Shown here piece by piece: positions 32,637 through 41,579 of a stretch of DNA of 64,000 nt (positions within the stretch are counted from its first letter, which is position 1; each line of letters starts with the position of its first letter). The notes below the pieces were generated by a model that ran no database searches, was not told the origin of the DNA, and worked only from the letters and a program-made list of their open reading frames with translations. The DNA comes from Marchantia polymorpha subsp. ruderalis. Its lineage: Eukaryota > Streptophyta > Marchantiopsida > Marchantiales > Marchantiaceae. The position numbers and the translations under genes are program-made. The stretch is taken from NCBI GenBank assembly GCA_037833965.1, contig AP031356.1, positions 8,888,501 to 8,952,500 on the forward strand, given 5' to 3'.

Positions 32637-35156
32637 CTATACTACTGCACTCGGCGGATCCGGTGCTGCGCCTCCTGCGCGCCGGACTACCCGCTCGCTG
32701 TCTCTACCTTGCCAGTCTTCCGACCGGCTGCGCAACCCCAGGCGTCGGAGGGCTGCAGTGACTTCCGACTCTAAGTGCGCCATAGTGTCGCGCGCACCCG
32801 ACAAGAAGGTTTCTAATTTCCTCGCTACTCGCCGCCGACTCCGACTGTCACCCTCCGTCAAAGCCGCCGCCCGAAGCTCGAACTCCCTGAGTGTGATCCT
32901 CTCTTGAGCTGCCACCTCCCAATGGGCGTATCCTTTTAGGCAGTGAGTCACCCGCGTCGCCAACTCTTCTCGCGCCCTGCAGCTGCTTTCTACCTCCGCC
33001 AGCTGCATTTCTGCTTCCGCACGCTGCGCCCTCAAATCCGAGCACTCGGATTGCAAGTTGCGCAACAACTCCTCATCCTCCTTGCGGGCTCTTTGACTTT
33101 CTTCCAAGGCGCGCGTTTGGCGCGCAAGCTCTGCTGCTAGGATGCGGTTTTGTCTCCGCTCTTCCTGCAATTCTGACTCGATCTTTGCCCGTATTAGCTC
33201 GGCCTCCGCCTGGCTTTTCGTCGCCGCATCCTCCCTCTGCTGCTGCAAGGCTTGGTATAGCTTCTGTGTGACCGCCAGGTGTTGTCGGAGGGCGGTGTTC
33301 CTTTCCACATATACTTGGCACCTAGAGGCCCAAGTGGCCACCTTGCTCCTCGTCCTTCGCTTGATAGTCTCCACATAAGACTGCGGTTTTCCAGTACCCG
33401 AGTACTTGGATGTCTTGCGATCCAGATATCGCAGGAGAGGGACTATCTGCTCGCACAACACCCCTGTTGGCGTTTTCTGCACAGAATCCGCTTCCTGCTC
33501 TTCCGAGCTCGTCTCATCCTCAGTTTCGAGGATTTCAGTCGCCACTGAATCCCTTGGCGACTCCTTGGAACTGTGGTGCGCAGCAGCTTCCGCTGCGACT
33601 GCTGCTCCACTGCCTGCTAAAATATCCAGGGCAGTGGGGGATCCCACTGCTTGAGCCCCTGTTCCGGCTCGATCTTCGGTTTCCGAAGGGGTCGACGCCG
33701 CAGTGACTCTTGTCACCTTTGCACCGCCCGCTTCTGCTGCCTGCCCTTCCGGCGCAATCTGCGCGGAAGGTGTCTTCGCTGAAGGTGCGTCCGCCGAAGG
33801 CGTCCGCACACTGGTCGCCGGTCCTGTCCGTCTCGCAGTCGGCGAATCCGGCCGATTCTCTGTTGACCGACTCGCAGTCGGCCGACCAGCAGTTGTCCGA
33901 CTGGGAGTCGGATACACCCTGCGCGTCTTCACTCCACTTGGCCTGCTTGCTGGTGGCGTTTTCCCAGAAGTGCCTTCCGCCGAAGACGACCTTCTGAGGG
34001 TTGTTGGCTCGTCAGCCAAACTCTCTTCTGCTTCCGGCCTGCTGTCCGGTTCAACGCGCCGCTCAGTTGGCCTTCCTTCCGCTTGTCGACCTTCAGTCGC
34101 CCGACTCGTAGTCGGCCGACTGTCAGTCCGTCCATCTCCTTCCGAAGGCATTGATGCCTTCTGCGCAGAGGTATTTGTCGACTTCCCTAGAATCTGCGCG
34201 ATTATCTCCTCCTGCGTGGGATTCCGCCGGACCGGAGTACGCCCGGTCTCCTCAGTACTAGTTGGCATTTTGCGTGCCCTCTGTTTTGGTCGACTGTGAG
34301 GCTCGTGGGTGGGCCGACCACGAGTCGGCGCAGCTGGCACTTCCGGCTGCCTGTCCTCAGGTCTCTCATCCCACTTCCGCTTTCGCGGAATGCGCTCACT
34401 TCGACGTTCTTCTGCTGCTCTTGCTGGGGCTGGAGCCGGAGGCGGACTGGCAGGTTCCTCGTCCGGATCCGTGTCCACTTCGGCCTCCCGTGAGTATCTA
34501 CCTGGATAGCTCCGGGTCAGCAGCGGAAACCGTGTCCGCTCTGAATTTGTCAAACAACCCATCGCCCGATAAAACACAATCAGGTAAGGCGAAAGATGAT
34601 TGAGGGTTCCTCCTTTCTCTTCTTGCGCATGTTGGCGCGTCACCTTCCACAGGAGCCGTGCCCAATGCACTGGAGCTCCTGACAACACTAGCTCCACAAA
34701 TTCTACCTGCCAACCATGCATGTAAGCGGTCTTGGTCGGCTGCAATATCTGCAGCAATGCAGTCGCGACATTTCTCCGCAATCGATCTTTGTAATCCCTT
34801 GTCCGGAAACCGTTCTTGGGATGCCTGGCAACTTTGAAGAGCTCATTGTAGGAGATTTCTTCCTCCTGGGACACCTTCACGCTATCGGCCTCGAAGAGGA
34901 GATCCCCTTTCTCGCCGGCACACCTGCCCAACACCTGCGCCCAGTTACAAATGTCCCATCTTTCTGGATGTGGACGGAATCCGCGTGAGGGCTTGTGTCT
35001 CTCCTGCAGATACTCGCACACCATCTCCGGACATGTCCAGTTCCACCCCCACGGGAGGAAATTGAGCTTCAGCCCCAGTAGCACATCTTGAAATGCGCGT
35101 AGACCGATCTGCGGCACCCTGAGGGGAGACACTCGCAGCTGGGGAACCTTCGACAT
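32637..35156 (-). CDS. LTR-borne coiled-coil protein, family 2, near-intact with altered tail
   Basis: An open 839-codon frame runs from the Met in NAMSKVP (35156). The frame is also open upstream to an in-frame Met at 35396, but the conserved part begins at 35156. The N-terminal domain, Pro/Arg/Thr-rich middle, VPLLRYLDRK, coiled coil and LREFELRAA segment are all present. The last residues differ from the other family-2 copies: after EDWQGRD the tail changes, consistent with a small indel near 32690 that swaps the reading frame and loses the RRRRSTGSAECS ending. Function is unknown. No internal stop interrupts the frame. Confidence 0.78.
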   Translation of the reverse strand: MSKVPQLRVSPLRVPQIGLRAFQDVLLGLKLNFLPWGWNWTCPEMVCEYLQERHKPSRGFRPHPERWDICNWAQVLGRCAGEKGDLLFEADSVKVSQEEEISYNELFKVARHPKNGFRTRDYKDRLRRNVATALLQILQPTKTAYMHGWQVEFVELVLSGAPVHWARLLWKVTRQHAQEEKGGTLNHLSPYLIVFYRAMGCLTNSERTRFPLLTRSYPGRYSREAEVDTDPDEEPASPPPAPAPARAAEERRSERIPRKRKWDERPEDRQPEVPAAPTRGRPTHEPHSRPKQRARKMPTSTEETGRTPVRRNPTQEEIIAQILGKSTNTSAQKASMPSEGDGRTDSRPTTSRATEGRQAEGRPTERRVEPDSRPEAEESLADEPTTLRRSSSAEGTSGKTPPASRPSGVKTRRVYPTPSRTTAGRPTASRSTENRPDSPTARRTGPATSVRTPSADAPSAKTPSAQIAPEGQAAEAGGAKVTRVTAASTPSETEDRAGTGAQAVGSPTALDILAGSGAAVAAEAAAHHSSKESPRDSVATEILETEDETSSEEQEADSVQKTPTGVLCEQIVPLLRYLDRKTSKYSGTGKPQSYVETIKRRTRSKVATWASRCQVYVERNTALRQHLAVTQKLYQALQQQREDAATKSQAEAELIRAKIESELQEERRQNRILAAELARQTRALEESQRARKEDEELLRNLQSECSDLRAQRAEAEMQLAEVESSCRAREELATRVTHCLKGYAHWEVAAQERITLREFELRAAALTEGDSRSRRRVARKLETFLSGARDTMAHLESEVTAALRRLGLRSRSEDWQGRDSERVVRRAGGAAPDPPSAVV

Positions 35157-36426
35157 TGCGTTACCTGCACACACAAACGTTCTCCCTTTCGCTCGCTCTC
35201 TCACAATCGCCACTGCGCGTCGGCCGCTCAAGCACTTACTGCTCACTCTCTCTTCTCTCACGCTCAAGTTCGCTACTCGCAATTCTCTCCAAGGTCTGTC
35301 AAGATCCTTGCGCAACTCGTCTCCGCACTCTCTCCTCTCACTGCAGGTCTCTCCGCCCTTGCGCGTAATCTTGGAAGCTGGAACTCGCAGAATCAAGAAT
35401 GAGACTGGAGAGCAGTCTTTTCTTCTCCGAATTCAAGAACGTCCAACGTTCTTACTGGTTACAACGTACGCAGCTGTAATAACCCACTAAAGGCTAAAAA
35501 TGCAATATAGTGGTAGAAAGGTCGAACCCACAGGGACAGAGGAACACACAGGGTACAAAGTGTCACGTTTTAACAGACTATTGAGGAGTTTGAATTCTCA
35601 GGCAACTGTCACTCCCAGAAATACTGCAAGTGTCCACTCGGAGCGCACTCGGAGGTCGCACAGTGCAGCGTAACACACACACACACACACACACACACCT
35701 GAAACTACAGAAACACAACCCAGAGATCCGTTAGGACCTCTACTCAAGATTTCAGGGGGGAAAAGTCTCTCGCGAGCACACTCGGCAAAGCTGCGGGTAG
35801 TGACTTCCAACTCCGGCTTTTACAACACTTCCACTAGCTTGCTGCTAGTGTAGGAAACCCGGTTTGGACTGCCTACTTCGGATCGAAGTCACTCATACGC
35901 GGTGAACAACACTCTCAACTCACAAAACGCGCAGAGAACACAGGTCCGCACTGAAGGACTCACTGAGAAACATTCCAGTAACACAACAACAGTCTATTGA
36001 AGAGTTTGAATTCTCAGGCACTTGTCATTCCCAGAAATACTACAGGGGTTACCCTCAAGGCACCTGCTGCAGCGTAACCTGAATTTACAACCAAGGCTTA
36101 CACGAAGTAGCAAAACTTCACTTTGGCATTCAGGGGAAAAATCCCAAGGGAGTACAATCAGAAAGGAACACTCGAAGGTGTAGGGGCGAAACTGTTCAAG
36201 TATCTAACTAGTCACTGGCTCTAAGCATCGGCAATCACCCGCAGGTGTAGATCCGAACTACTCAAGTCTCTAACCAATGTACTAGCTCTGAACATTCGGC
36301 CGAAGGCCTTCAGCTACAAAATGCGGAACGCTAAGTTGTAACTCCTCGTGCGTGGTGACAGAACTCAAGGACACAAACACGCAAAGGAAATGGGTTCCTG
36401 ATCTGCACTTCTGATGGGAAAGAACC

Positions 36427-36455
36427 CCAGGCAAAACGCCTGGAACTATTTTATA
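36427..36455 (-). promoter_or_regulatory. LTR TATA box and hairpin (reverse)
   Basis: The minus-strand TATAAAATA is at 36447-36455 and the CCAGGC/GCCTGG inverted repeat at 36427-36443. Confidence 0.7.
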
Positions 36456-36491
36456 CCTTCTAAGTCCTAACTAGCACTACACTGCACTACT

Positions 36492-39400
36492 CTACACGCC
36501 TGCACGGAACCACGCTACACTACACTCCGCGGAACCTGTGCTACGTCTCCTGCGCGGCGGACTGCCGCGCACTAACCCCCTACCCTGCCAATCTTCCGCT
36601 CGACTGCGCAGTCCCAATCGTTGCAACGCCGCGGACACCTCCACTTCGAGGGCGGACATGGTATCCTGCGCCTTCACTTCCCAGTGGGCGTAGCCCTTGA
36701 GACAGTGGGCGACACGCCTCGCCGTCTCCACCTTCGTGCGATCTGCCTCCTTCCTGCGATCCTCTTCAATTATCACTAATTGCGATTCGGCCTCAGCACG
36801 TTGCGCTCTCAATTCGCCACACTCTGACTGTAACCTGCGGATTAACTCCTCATCCGCCTGCCGTGCGAGCTGACATTGTTCCAACAACCGCGTCTGTCGC
36901 ACGAGCTCCTCTGACAAAATCCGATTCTGGGCCTGCTCAGAAATTAGTGCTTCCTTGACCTTCACCTGCTCCTTGGTGAGCTCGTCCAGTTTCTCATCCC
37001 TCACCTTCTCGGAGTACTTGTAGAATTTCTGATTAAGTTTATACTGACCCCACAAGCATGCATGCTTCTCCTTCAATTCCCTCAACTCCTGGTCCACTCT
37101 AGCTAATAGCTTGCTGGTGTGGACTTTAGTGCGAGTCCGCCTGCGCACTAACTCGATGTAAGATCCCGGCTGAAGTGGGTCGGCGTATTTATCGACCTTG
37201 CGATCCAAGTACCTCAGCAACGGAATCACCTGCTCAGAGAGCGCCGCCGCCGGCGCTCCAACAATTTCCTCCTCCTCCTCCTCGGTGTCCTCTGCTCCTG
37301 ACATTTCTTCAGTGGAGCTTCCGTCGTCATCATCCGAGTGGAGAATTTCAGTCGCCATTGATTGCGTCGGCGACTGACCCGAGTGGGGCTGCACGTCGTC
37401 GACGTGTGCTGCCTGCGAAGGAACGGCTGCAGCCTCGCTGCTCTTCGCCAAAATGTCTAAGGCGGTAGGCGAATGTGCCCGTGCGGCATCCCCGCCGCTC
37501 GCTTGTTGGTCGTCTACCGTGTCCTCTCTGCCGCCGACGCCCGCCGCCGAAGGCGATCGAGCGGAGGGTGGCTGCGCGGGGTTTGATTGCGCATCGCGCA
37601 TCGAAATTTCATCCCGCGGACAGTCACTCCGCTCCTCCGTCTGTTGCTGCTCTCTTGATCGGTCCGCGGGGGCTGTGCTTGGCCTGTGCGCAGGCGCAAA
37701 TGCCGGCGCCTTGTCCGCCGCAGGCGTAGCGCCACGGACGTCCACCGCCAAAGGCGACATGGCCGGGGGCCGCTCGCCCGATGTCCCTTGGCCCTGAGGC
37801 CCTACCGCCGAAGGCGCATCTGCCGGCGGATTACCCGCCGATAGTGTGGTCTCCGTACACTCCCTGCTCGTATCTCCGCGGCTCGAAGGCCCTGGCGCCG
37901 AAGGCGCAAATTGCGGCGCGTGGTGCGCCGGAGGGTCTGGCCCCGAGGGCCGGTGTCTCGTAGGCGGCTCTTCCGCCGGCTCCTTCCCCTTCCTACGTTG
38001 GAACGGGGGTGATTCCTGCCTGTGCACAGGCGGCACGTGTGGAGGTGACCTGTGCACAGGCGACCTGTGCACAGGCGGACTGCTCCTTCCCACGCGTAAG
38101 CGTAGATCTACGTCCACTTGTGATCGCATGTCCGCGGAGGCTCGTCCGTCCGCGGAATCTCGTCTGTGCGCAAACGGAACATCTGTCCGCAACGCACGTG
38201 GTAACTCCGGAGGCCCTTGGCCCGTAGGCGGCCTCTCGCCCGTCGAGGCTGCAGCGTGGTCCGTTGCTCCTGCGATCGTCCGCGCTTCCTCATGCTTTTC
38301 TGGCGACGCACTTCCTTTCTCCGTCGCAATCGTCGCCGTGTCCGCACTGTTGGCTGGTAACACCAGTCTGCGTGCCTTCTGCTTCGGCCGGCTGTATGAC
38401 TCGTACAACGGCCGCGGTCGAATGGGAGCAGAGGGTTCTTGATGCTGCTCCTCTTCGGACTCTTCTCTCCATCGCCGCTTCCGCGGCACTCGTGCTGCAG
38501 GAGTGTTTCTCCCTTCGTCCCTCCGCCTTGATGGGGTAGAAGTCGGTGACTCCTCTGCATCAGTGTCGACCTCATTCTCCCGCACATACTTCCCGGGATG
38601 GTCGACGGACAACGGCGGAAAATGCTCAAGCTCAGCCGCTGTCAAACAATTCCGCTGTCGATAAAAATTGATGAGGAAAGGAGAGAGATGGTTTAGAGTT
38701 CCCCCCTTCTCCTCAAAAGCGTGCTGTCGCATCATCCTGTGCAGGATGCTCGCCCAGTGAATTGGAGTTCCCTCGATGACGCACTCCACAAAAGAGACCT
38801 GCCACAATGTGATGTAGCAGGCGCGGTGTGGCTGCAGTAATTGCATCAGCGCCGCGGACAAAGTCCGGCGAAATCGATCCTTGTAGTCACGGGTCCTGTA
38901 CCCATTCTTGGTAGACCTCCCAGTCTTGAACAGCTCCACAAATTGCGCCTCTTCCTGCTTGGTCACCTTGATGCTCTCACTGTCGAAAAGGAGATGCCCT
39001 GGCATGCCGGCACATCTTCCCAAGGCCTGCGCCCAATCTTGGACTGTCCACCGATCAACATGCGGACGCAATCCGCGCGAGGGTGGTCCCTGTGGCTCTA
39101 GCCACTCGCGCACCATATTCGCACAGATGTAGTTCCATCCCCATAGCAAGAAATCGAGCTTTCTTGCTATTAAGCGCTCCTCGAAAGCGCGCAGCCCGTT
39201 CTGTGGTAGGTGAAGTGGCACCATCCGCAATCTGCCCGGTCTCGTCATTGCGTTCCTGGAGTTCGCTCGCCCGCTCATTCTACTTCCGCACCGCCCGAGC
39301 TCCTTTCTCTCTCGGCACACTCTAATCGCCCTCAATTCCAAATCCCGCGCACTCACTTCTCCCTCAATCACCAAGAAATCCCCTGTGCGGCGACGTCGAG

Positions 39401-39500
39401 AATGTTTAGCAGCCAGCAGATGGATGCGCGCAGCGCGCACAAGAGATTGGAATCGCGAATTCAAGAATGGGACGCTCTCCGCCGCCCGGTCAAAGGTCAT
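36492..39500 (-). CDS. LTR-borne coiled-coil protein, family 1, uninterrupted (1,002 residues)
   Basis: This is the longest uninterrupted family-1 copy. It starts at the Met preceding TFDRA (39500), and element C is inserted exactly over this start. The open frame therefore continues into element C to 39683, but that part is not native. Domains are: a basic leader to about residue 84; the conserved domain to about 320; a Pro/Arg/Ser-rich middle with PVHR repeats; an acidic patch; a coiled coil (ELVRQTRLLEQCQLARQADEE). A 37-codon in-frame deletion near 36675 removes the segment LTLREFELRAAGL to AFLSKA. Its ends lie in the repeated 12-mer TCCTGYGCCTTC. No stops interrupt the frame, but its transcription is now cut off upstream. 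Confidence 0.82.
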   Translation of the reverse strand: MTFDRAAESVPFLNSRFQSLVRAARIHLLAAKHSRRRRTGDFLVIEGEVSARDLELRAIRVCRERKELGRCGSRMSGRANSRNAMTRPGRLRMVPLHLPQNGLRAFEERLIARKLDFLLWGWNYICANMVREWLEPQGPPSRGLRPHVDRWTVQDWAQALGRCAGMPGHLLFDSESIKVTKQEEAQFVELFKTGRSTKNGYRTRDYKDRFRRTLSAALMQLLQPHRACYITLWQVSFVECVIEGTPIHWASILHRMMRQHAFEEKGGTLNHLSPFLINFYRQRNCLTAAELEHFPPLSVDHPGKYVRENEVDTDAEESPTSTPSRRRDEGRNTPAARVPRKRRWREESEEEQHQEPSAPIRPRPLYESYSRPKQKARRLVLPANSADTATIATEKGSASPEKHEEARTIAGATDHAAASTGERPPTGQGPPELPRALRTDVPFAHRRDSADGRASADMRSQVDVDLRLRVGRSSPPVHRSPVHRSPPHVPPVHRQESPPFQRRKGKEPAEEPPTRHRPSGPDPPAHHAPQFAPSAPGPSSRGDTSRECTETTLSAGNPPADAPSAVGPQGQGTSGERPPAMSPLAVDVRGATPAADKAPAFAPAHRPSTAPADRSREQQQTEERSDCPRDEISMRDAQSNPAQPPSARSPSAAGVGGREDTVDDQQASGGDAARAHSPTALDILAKSSEAAAVPSQAAHVDDVQPHSGQSPTQSMATEILHSDDDDGSSTEEMSGAEDTEEEEEEIVGAPAAALSEQVIPLLRYLDRKVDKYADPLQPGSYIELVRRRTRTKVHTSKLLARVDQELRELKEKHACLWGQYKLNQKFYKYSEKVRDEKLDELTKEQVKVKEALISEQAQNRILSEELVRQTRLLEQCQLARQADEELIRRLQSECGELRAQRAEAESQLVIIEEDRRKEADRTKVETARRVAHCLKGYAHWEVKAQDTMSALEVEVSAALQRLGLRSRAEDWQGRGLVRGSPPRRRRSTGSAECSVAWFRAGV

Positions 39501-39502
39501 GG

Positions 39503-40514
39503 TGTGGTACCCCACTTTTGGCAATTTTGAGGAAATTAAAACATTTTTGGAAAACTGTACCCTGGCAGCATTGTAAATAGCCTTCGGTACATCAAAACAG
39601 AGTGAATCCGGAAGATCGCGGGGATTCTCGAGAGATCTTGTAGAATCTGGGATTTGGGGTGTAGCAGTAAGGACAGGCACCACCCTCCCTGCGAGCTCTG
39701 CAGTTAGGATCTCTACGGCGCAAGGCGCAGAACCCGCCTTCGGAGATTGCGTCCGCGGCTGTAGGGAAACCCCCCGTAATTAGGTCAACCCTCGGGCGCC
39801 TTGACCAAGTTAGGGTCCCGTTGGAAAGAGCTCGACGCACTGATTTCAACGAGCCCAAGAACGCTTGGAACGGATGAGGACTTAGGGAGTTATCGCTATT
39901 GGAAGAAACGGAGGCGGTCGCCTACGGCGGAAAGAGTTCGCCACCGGCGCGAATTCCGCCTACGCGGAAGGGGGAATCAAGTTTTGTCCTATGCGCGGAC
40001 GAGGGCGTTCGCCTGTGCACAGGCGAAGTAGGGTTAGGGGAGGCGCGAAGTCCGCCTACGCACAGGCGCTTCAGCGTCGGCGGAAAATCCGCCTTGGGCC
40101 CTAGAAATGCGCCTTGTGAGGTAGAAGTGTACGGCGCCTTCCGCGCCAGCGCGGCGCCGCGTACGTCGGAAGAGCCGCCAGAGTAATCAAATCGGTACGG
40201 ACCATGCGGACGGGAAGGGTGGATGCGCTCTTGGACGGACGGAGTTGCGGCGGCGGAAGCGCCGACGAAGAGACAAGGAACGGACAGACTGGACGGAGAC
40301 GGCTGACCACGGTCAACGCCTTCCGCGCCAGCGCGACGTAGCGCACGGAATTCGCCTGCGCACAGGCGAACGCCTGTGCACAGGAGGATGAAGTTCCGTG
40401 CCGGCGGAGAATCCGCCGAGGCTCCTGCCTGCGCACAGGCGGGAGTTGAACTTTTGTCCGACATGCGGACGCACGCGTCAAGGCAGAGGGGGATTGGCCG
40501 AGGGGCGGTACGAA
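39503..40514 (+). mobile_element. Element C 5' LTR remnant
   Basis: This is nearly identical to the first kilobase of the 3' LTR at 44452 onward, apart from one palindrome-containing segment missing near 40061. It stops at GGCGGTACGAA, where the intact copy continues toward the ORF start. Confidence 0.88.
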
Positions 40515-40557
40515 GCGGCGGGCGGACCGGTGGGGCGGGGGCGGCGGGCGGACCGAT
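40515..40557 (+). other. GC-rich filler at the deletion junction of element C
   Basis: About 43 bases, almost only G and C with repeats of GCGGCGGGCGGACCG type, lie between the LTR remnant and gag. I do not find this block in the intact LTRs or clearly in gag. It may be filler DNA from repair, a much altered gag stretch, or an assembly flaw. Confidence 0.6.
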
Positions 40558-41573
40558 CCAGCAAGTCCGACTTGCGACCTGCACGGAAGTCTTCGGCTAC
40601 GCGAGAAGCACCCGCAGTACGCCCCCAGACAGCAGTCGAGGACGAGTCAGTACGCTTGCTGAAACGGGACTATGCTCCGGATATCCGCAGCGAGGTAACC
40701 AACCTGTTGAAGGAAGCGATCCGCACTCAAAAAGACCCACAGCGGCCAGACTTGACATCCTCCCTTGGGGCGAAGTTGGCAGCCACCGTGGAACATCGCA
40801 GAGCGTCGCCGACCCCGGCGACCCAACGCGCCCACTATGACTTGGTCGAGGATCTCGGGAGTCGAAAAGTGAACATCACGTTCAAGCAGCTCTTGGAGGA
40901 CAATAAGACGTATCGGAGAATGTTGATGCTTTCGCTACGGCATCCGCGGAAGCCGCGCGCATCCACATCCTCTCAAGTATATCAAGTGGAGAGCGAAGAC
41001 CAAGGGCCACCCGAGATCGATGTGGAAATAGCAGGGTGTTGTGTACGCAGGGTGCCAATCGACTCTGGATCAGGAGTCAACATAATGACGGAGGATACAG
41101 CGAGAGCCTTGGGGTTCAGTCAATACGAACCCTCGAAGCGTGTGTTGAGATTAGCGGATCAGACGCGGAGAATGCCTGCAGGTATGCTGCGCAATGTCAA
41201 AACAATCATCGGGGGTGCGGACTTTCGGTTGACGTATATCATCCTTCAACCGATGATGAAGCAGGGCTATGACGTTCTGCTCGGGCGACCATGGCTATAT
41301 GGCGCACAAGTCAGATGTGATTGGCGAAGGCATCGCCTTAAGTTTCCCCATCCTTCGGAACCGACCAAAACCATTACGGTGCCCTGGAATAGGGTCAGAC
41401 ACGAAGGAGAGACCCCATCGACAAGTGCAGGTTACACATCGGGCGAGGACAGTGAGTCGACCGCGCGATCGGATTCCAGTGGTACCGAATCCGATTATTT
41501 CGTGGGATTCGTTGCCTGCTGTTCGGTGGGAGAAGAAGAAGAGCCGGAAGCTATTCAGCCGGAAGACGAATAG
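40558..41573 (+). pseudogene. pro: Gag C-terminal remnant and protease of element C
   Basis: Gag resumes at the SKSDLRPARK segment, after the zinc knuckles, and continues into the aspartic protease with DSG at 41061-41069 and the flap-side LLGRPWLYG. It ends at TAG 41571-41573 with the CAATTA readthrough context. No native start codon remains: the open frame reaches back to 40398 through LTR and filler sequence. Protease catalytic residues are intact. Sequence is very close to element A, indicating recent common origin. Confidence 0.85.
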
Positions 41574-41579
41574 CAATTA
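41571..41579 (+). promoter_or_regulatory. Stop-codon readthrough signal UAG CAA UUA
   Basis: The nonamer is the same as at 12089-12097, at the same protease/RT boundary, with the downstream pol again in the same frame. Confidence 0.8.

Noticed and set aside
39503-39683. N-terminal extension making the 36492-39500 ORF 1,063 codons
   Set aside because: The first 61 codons are read from element C's LTR start in reverse. They are absent from all other copies.
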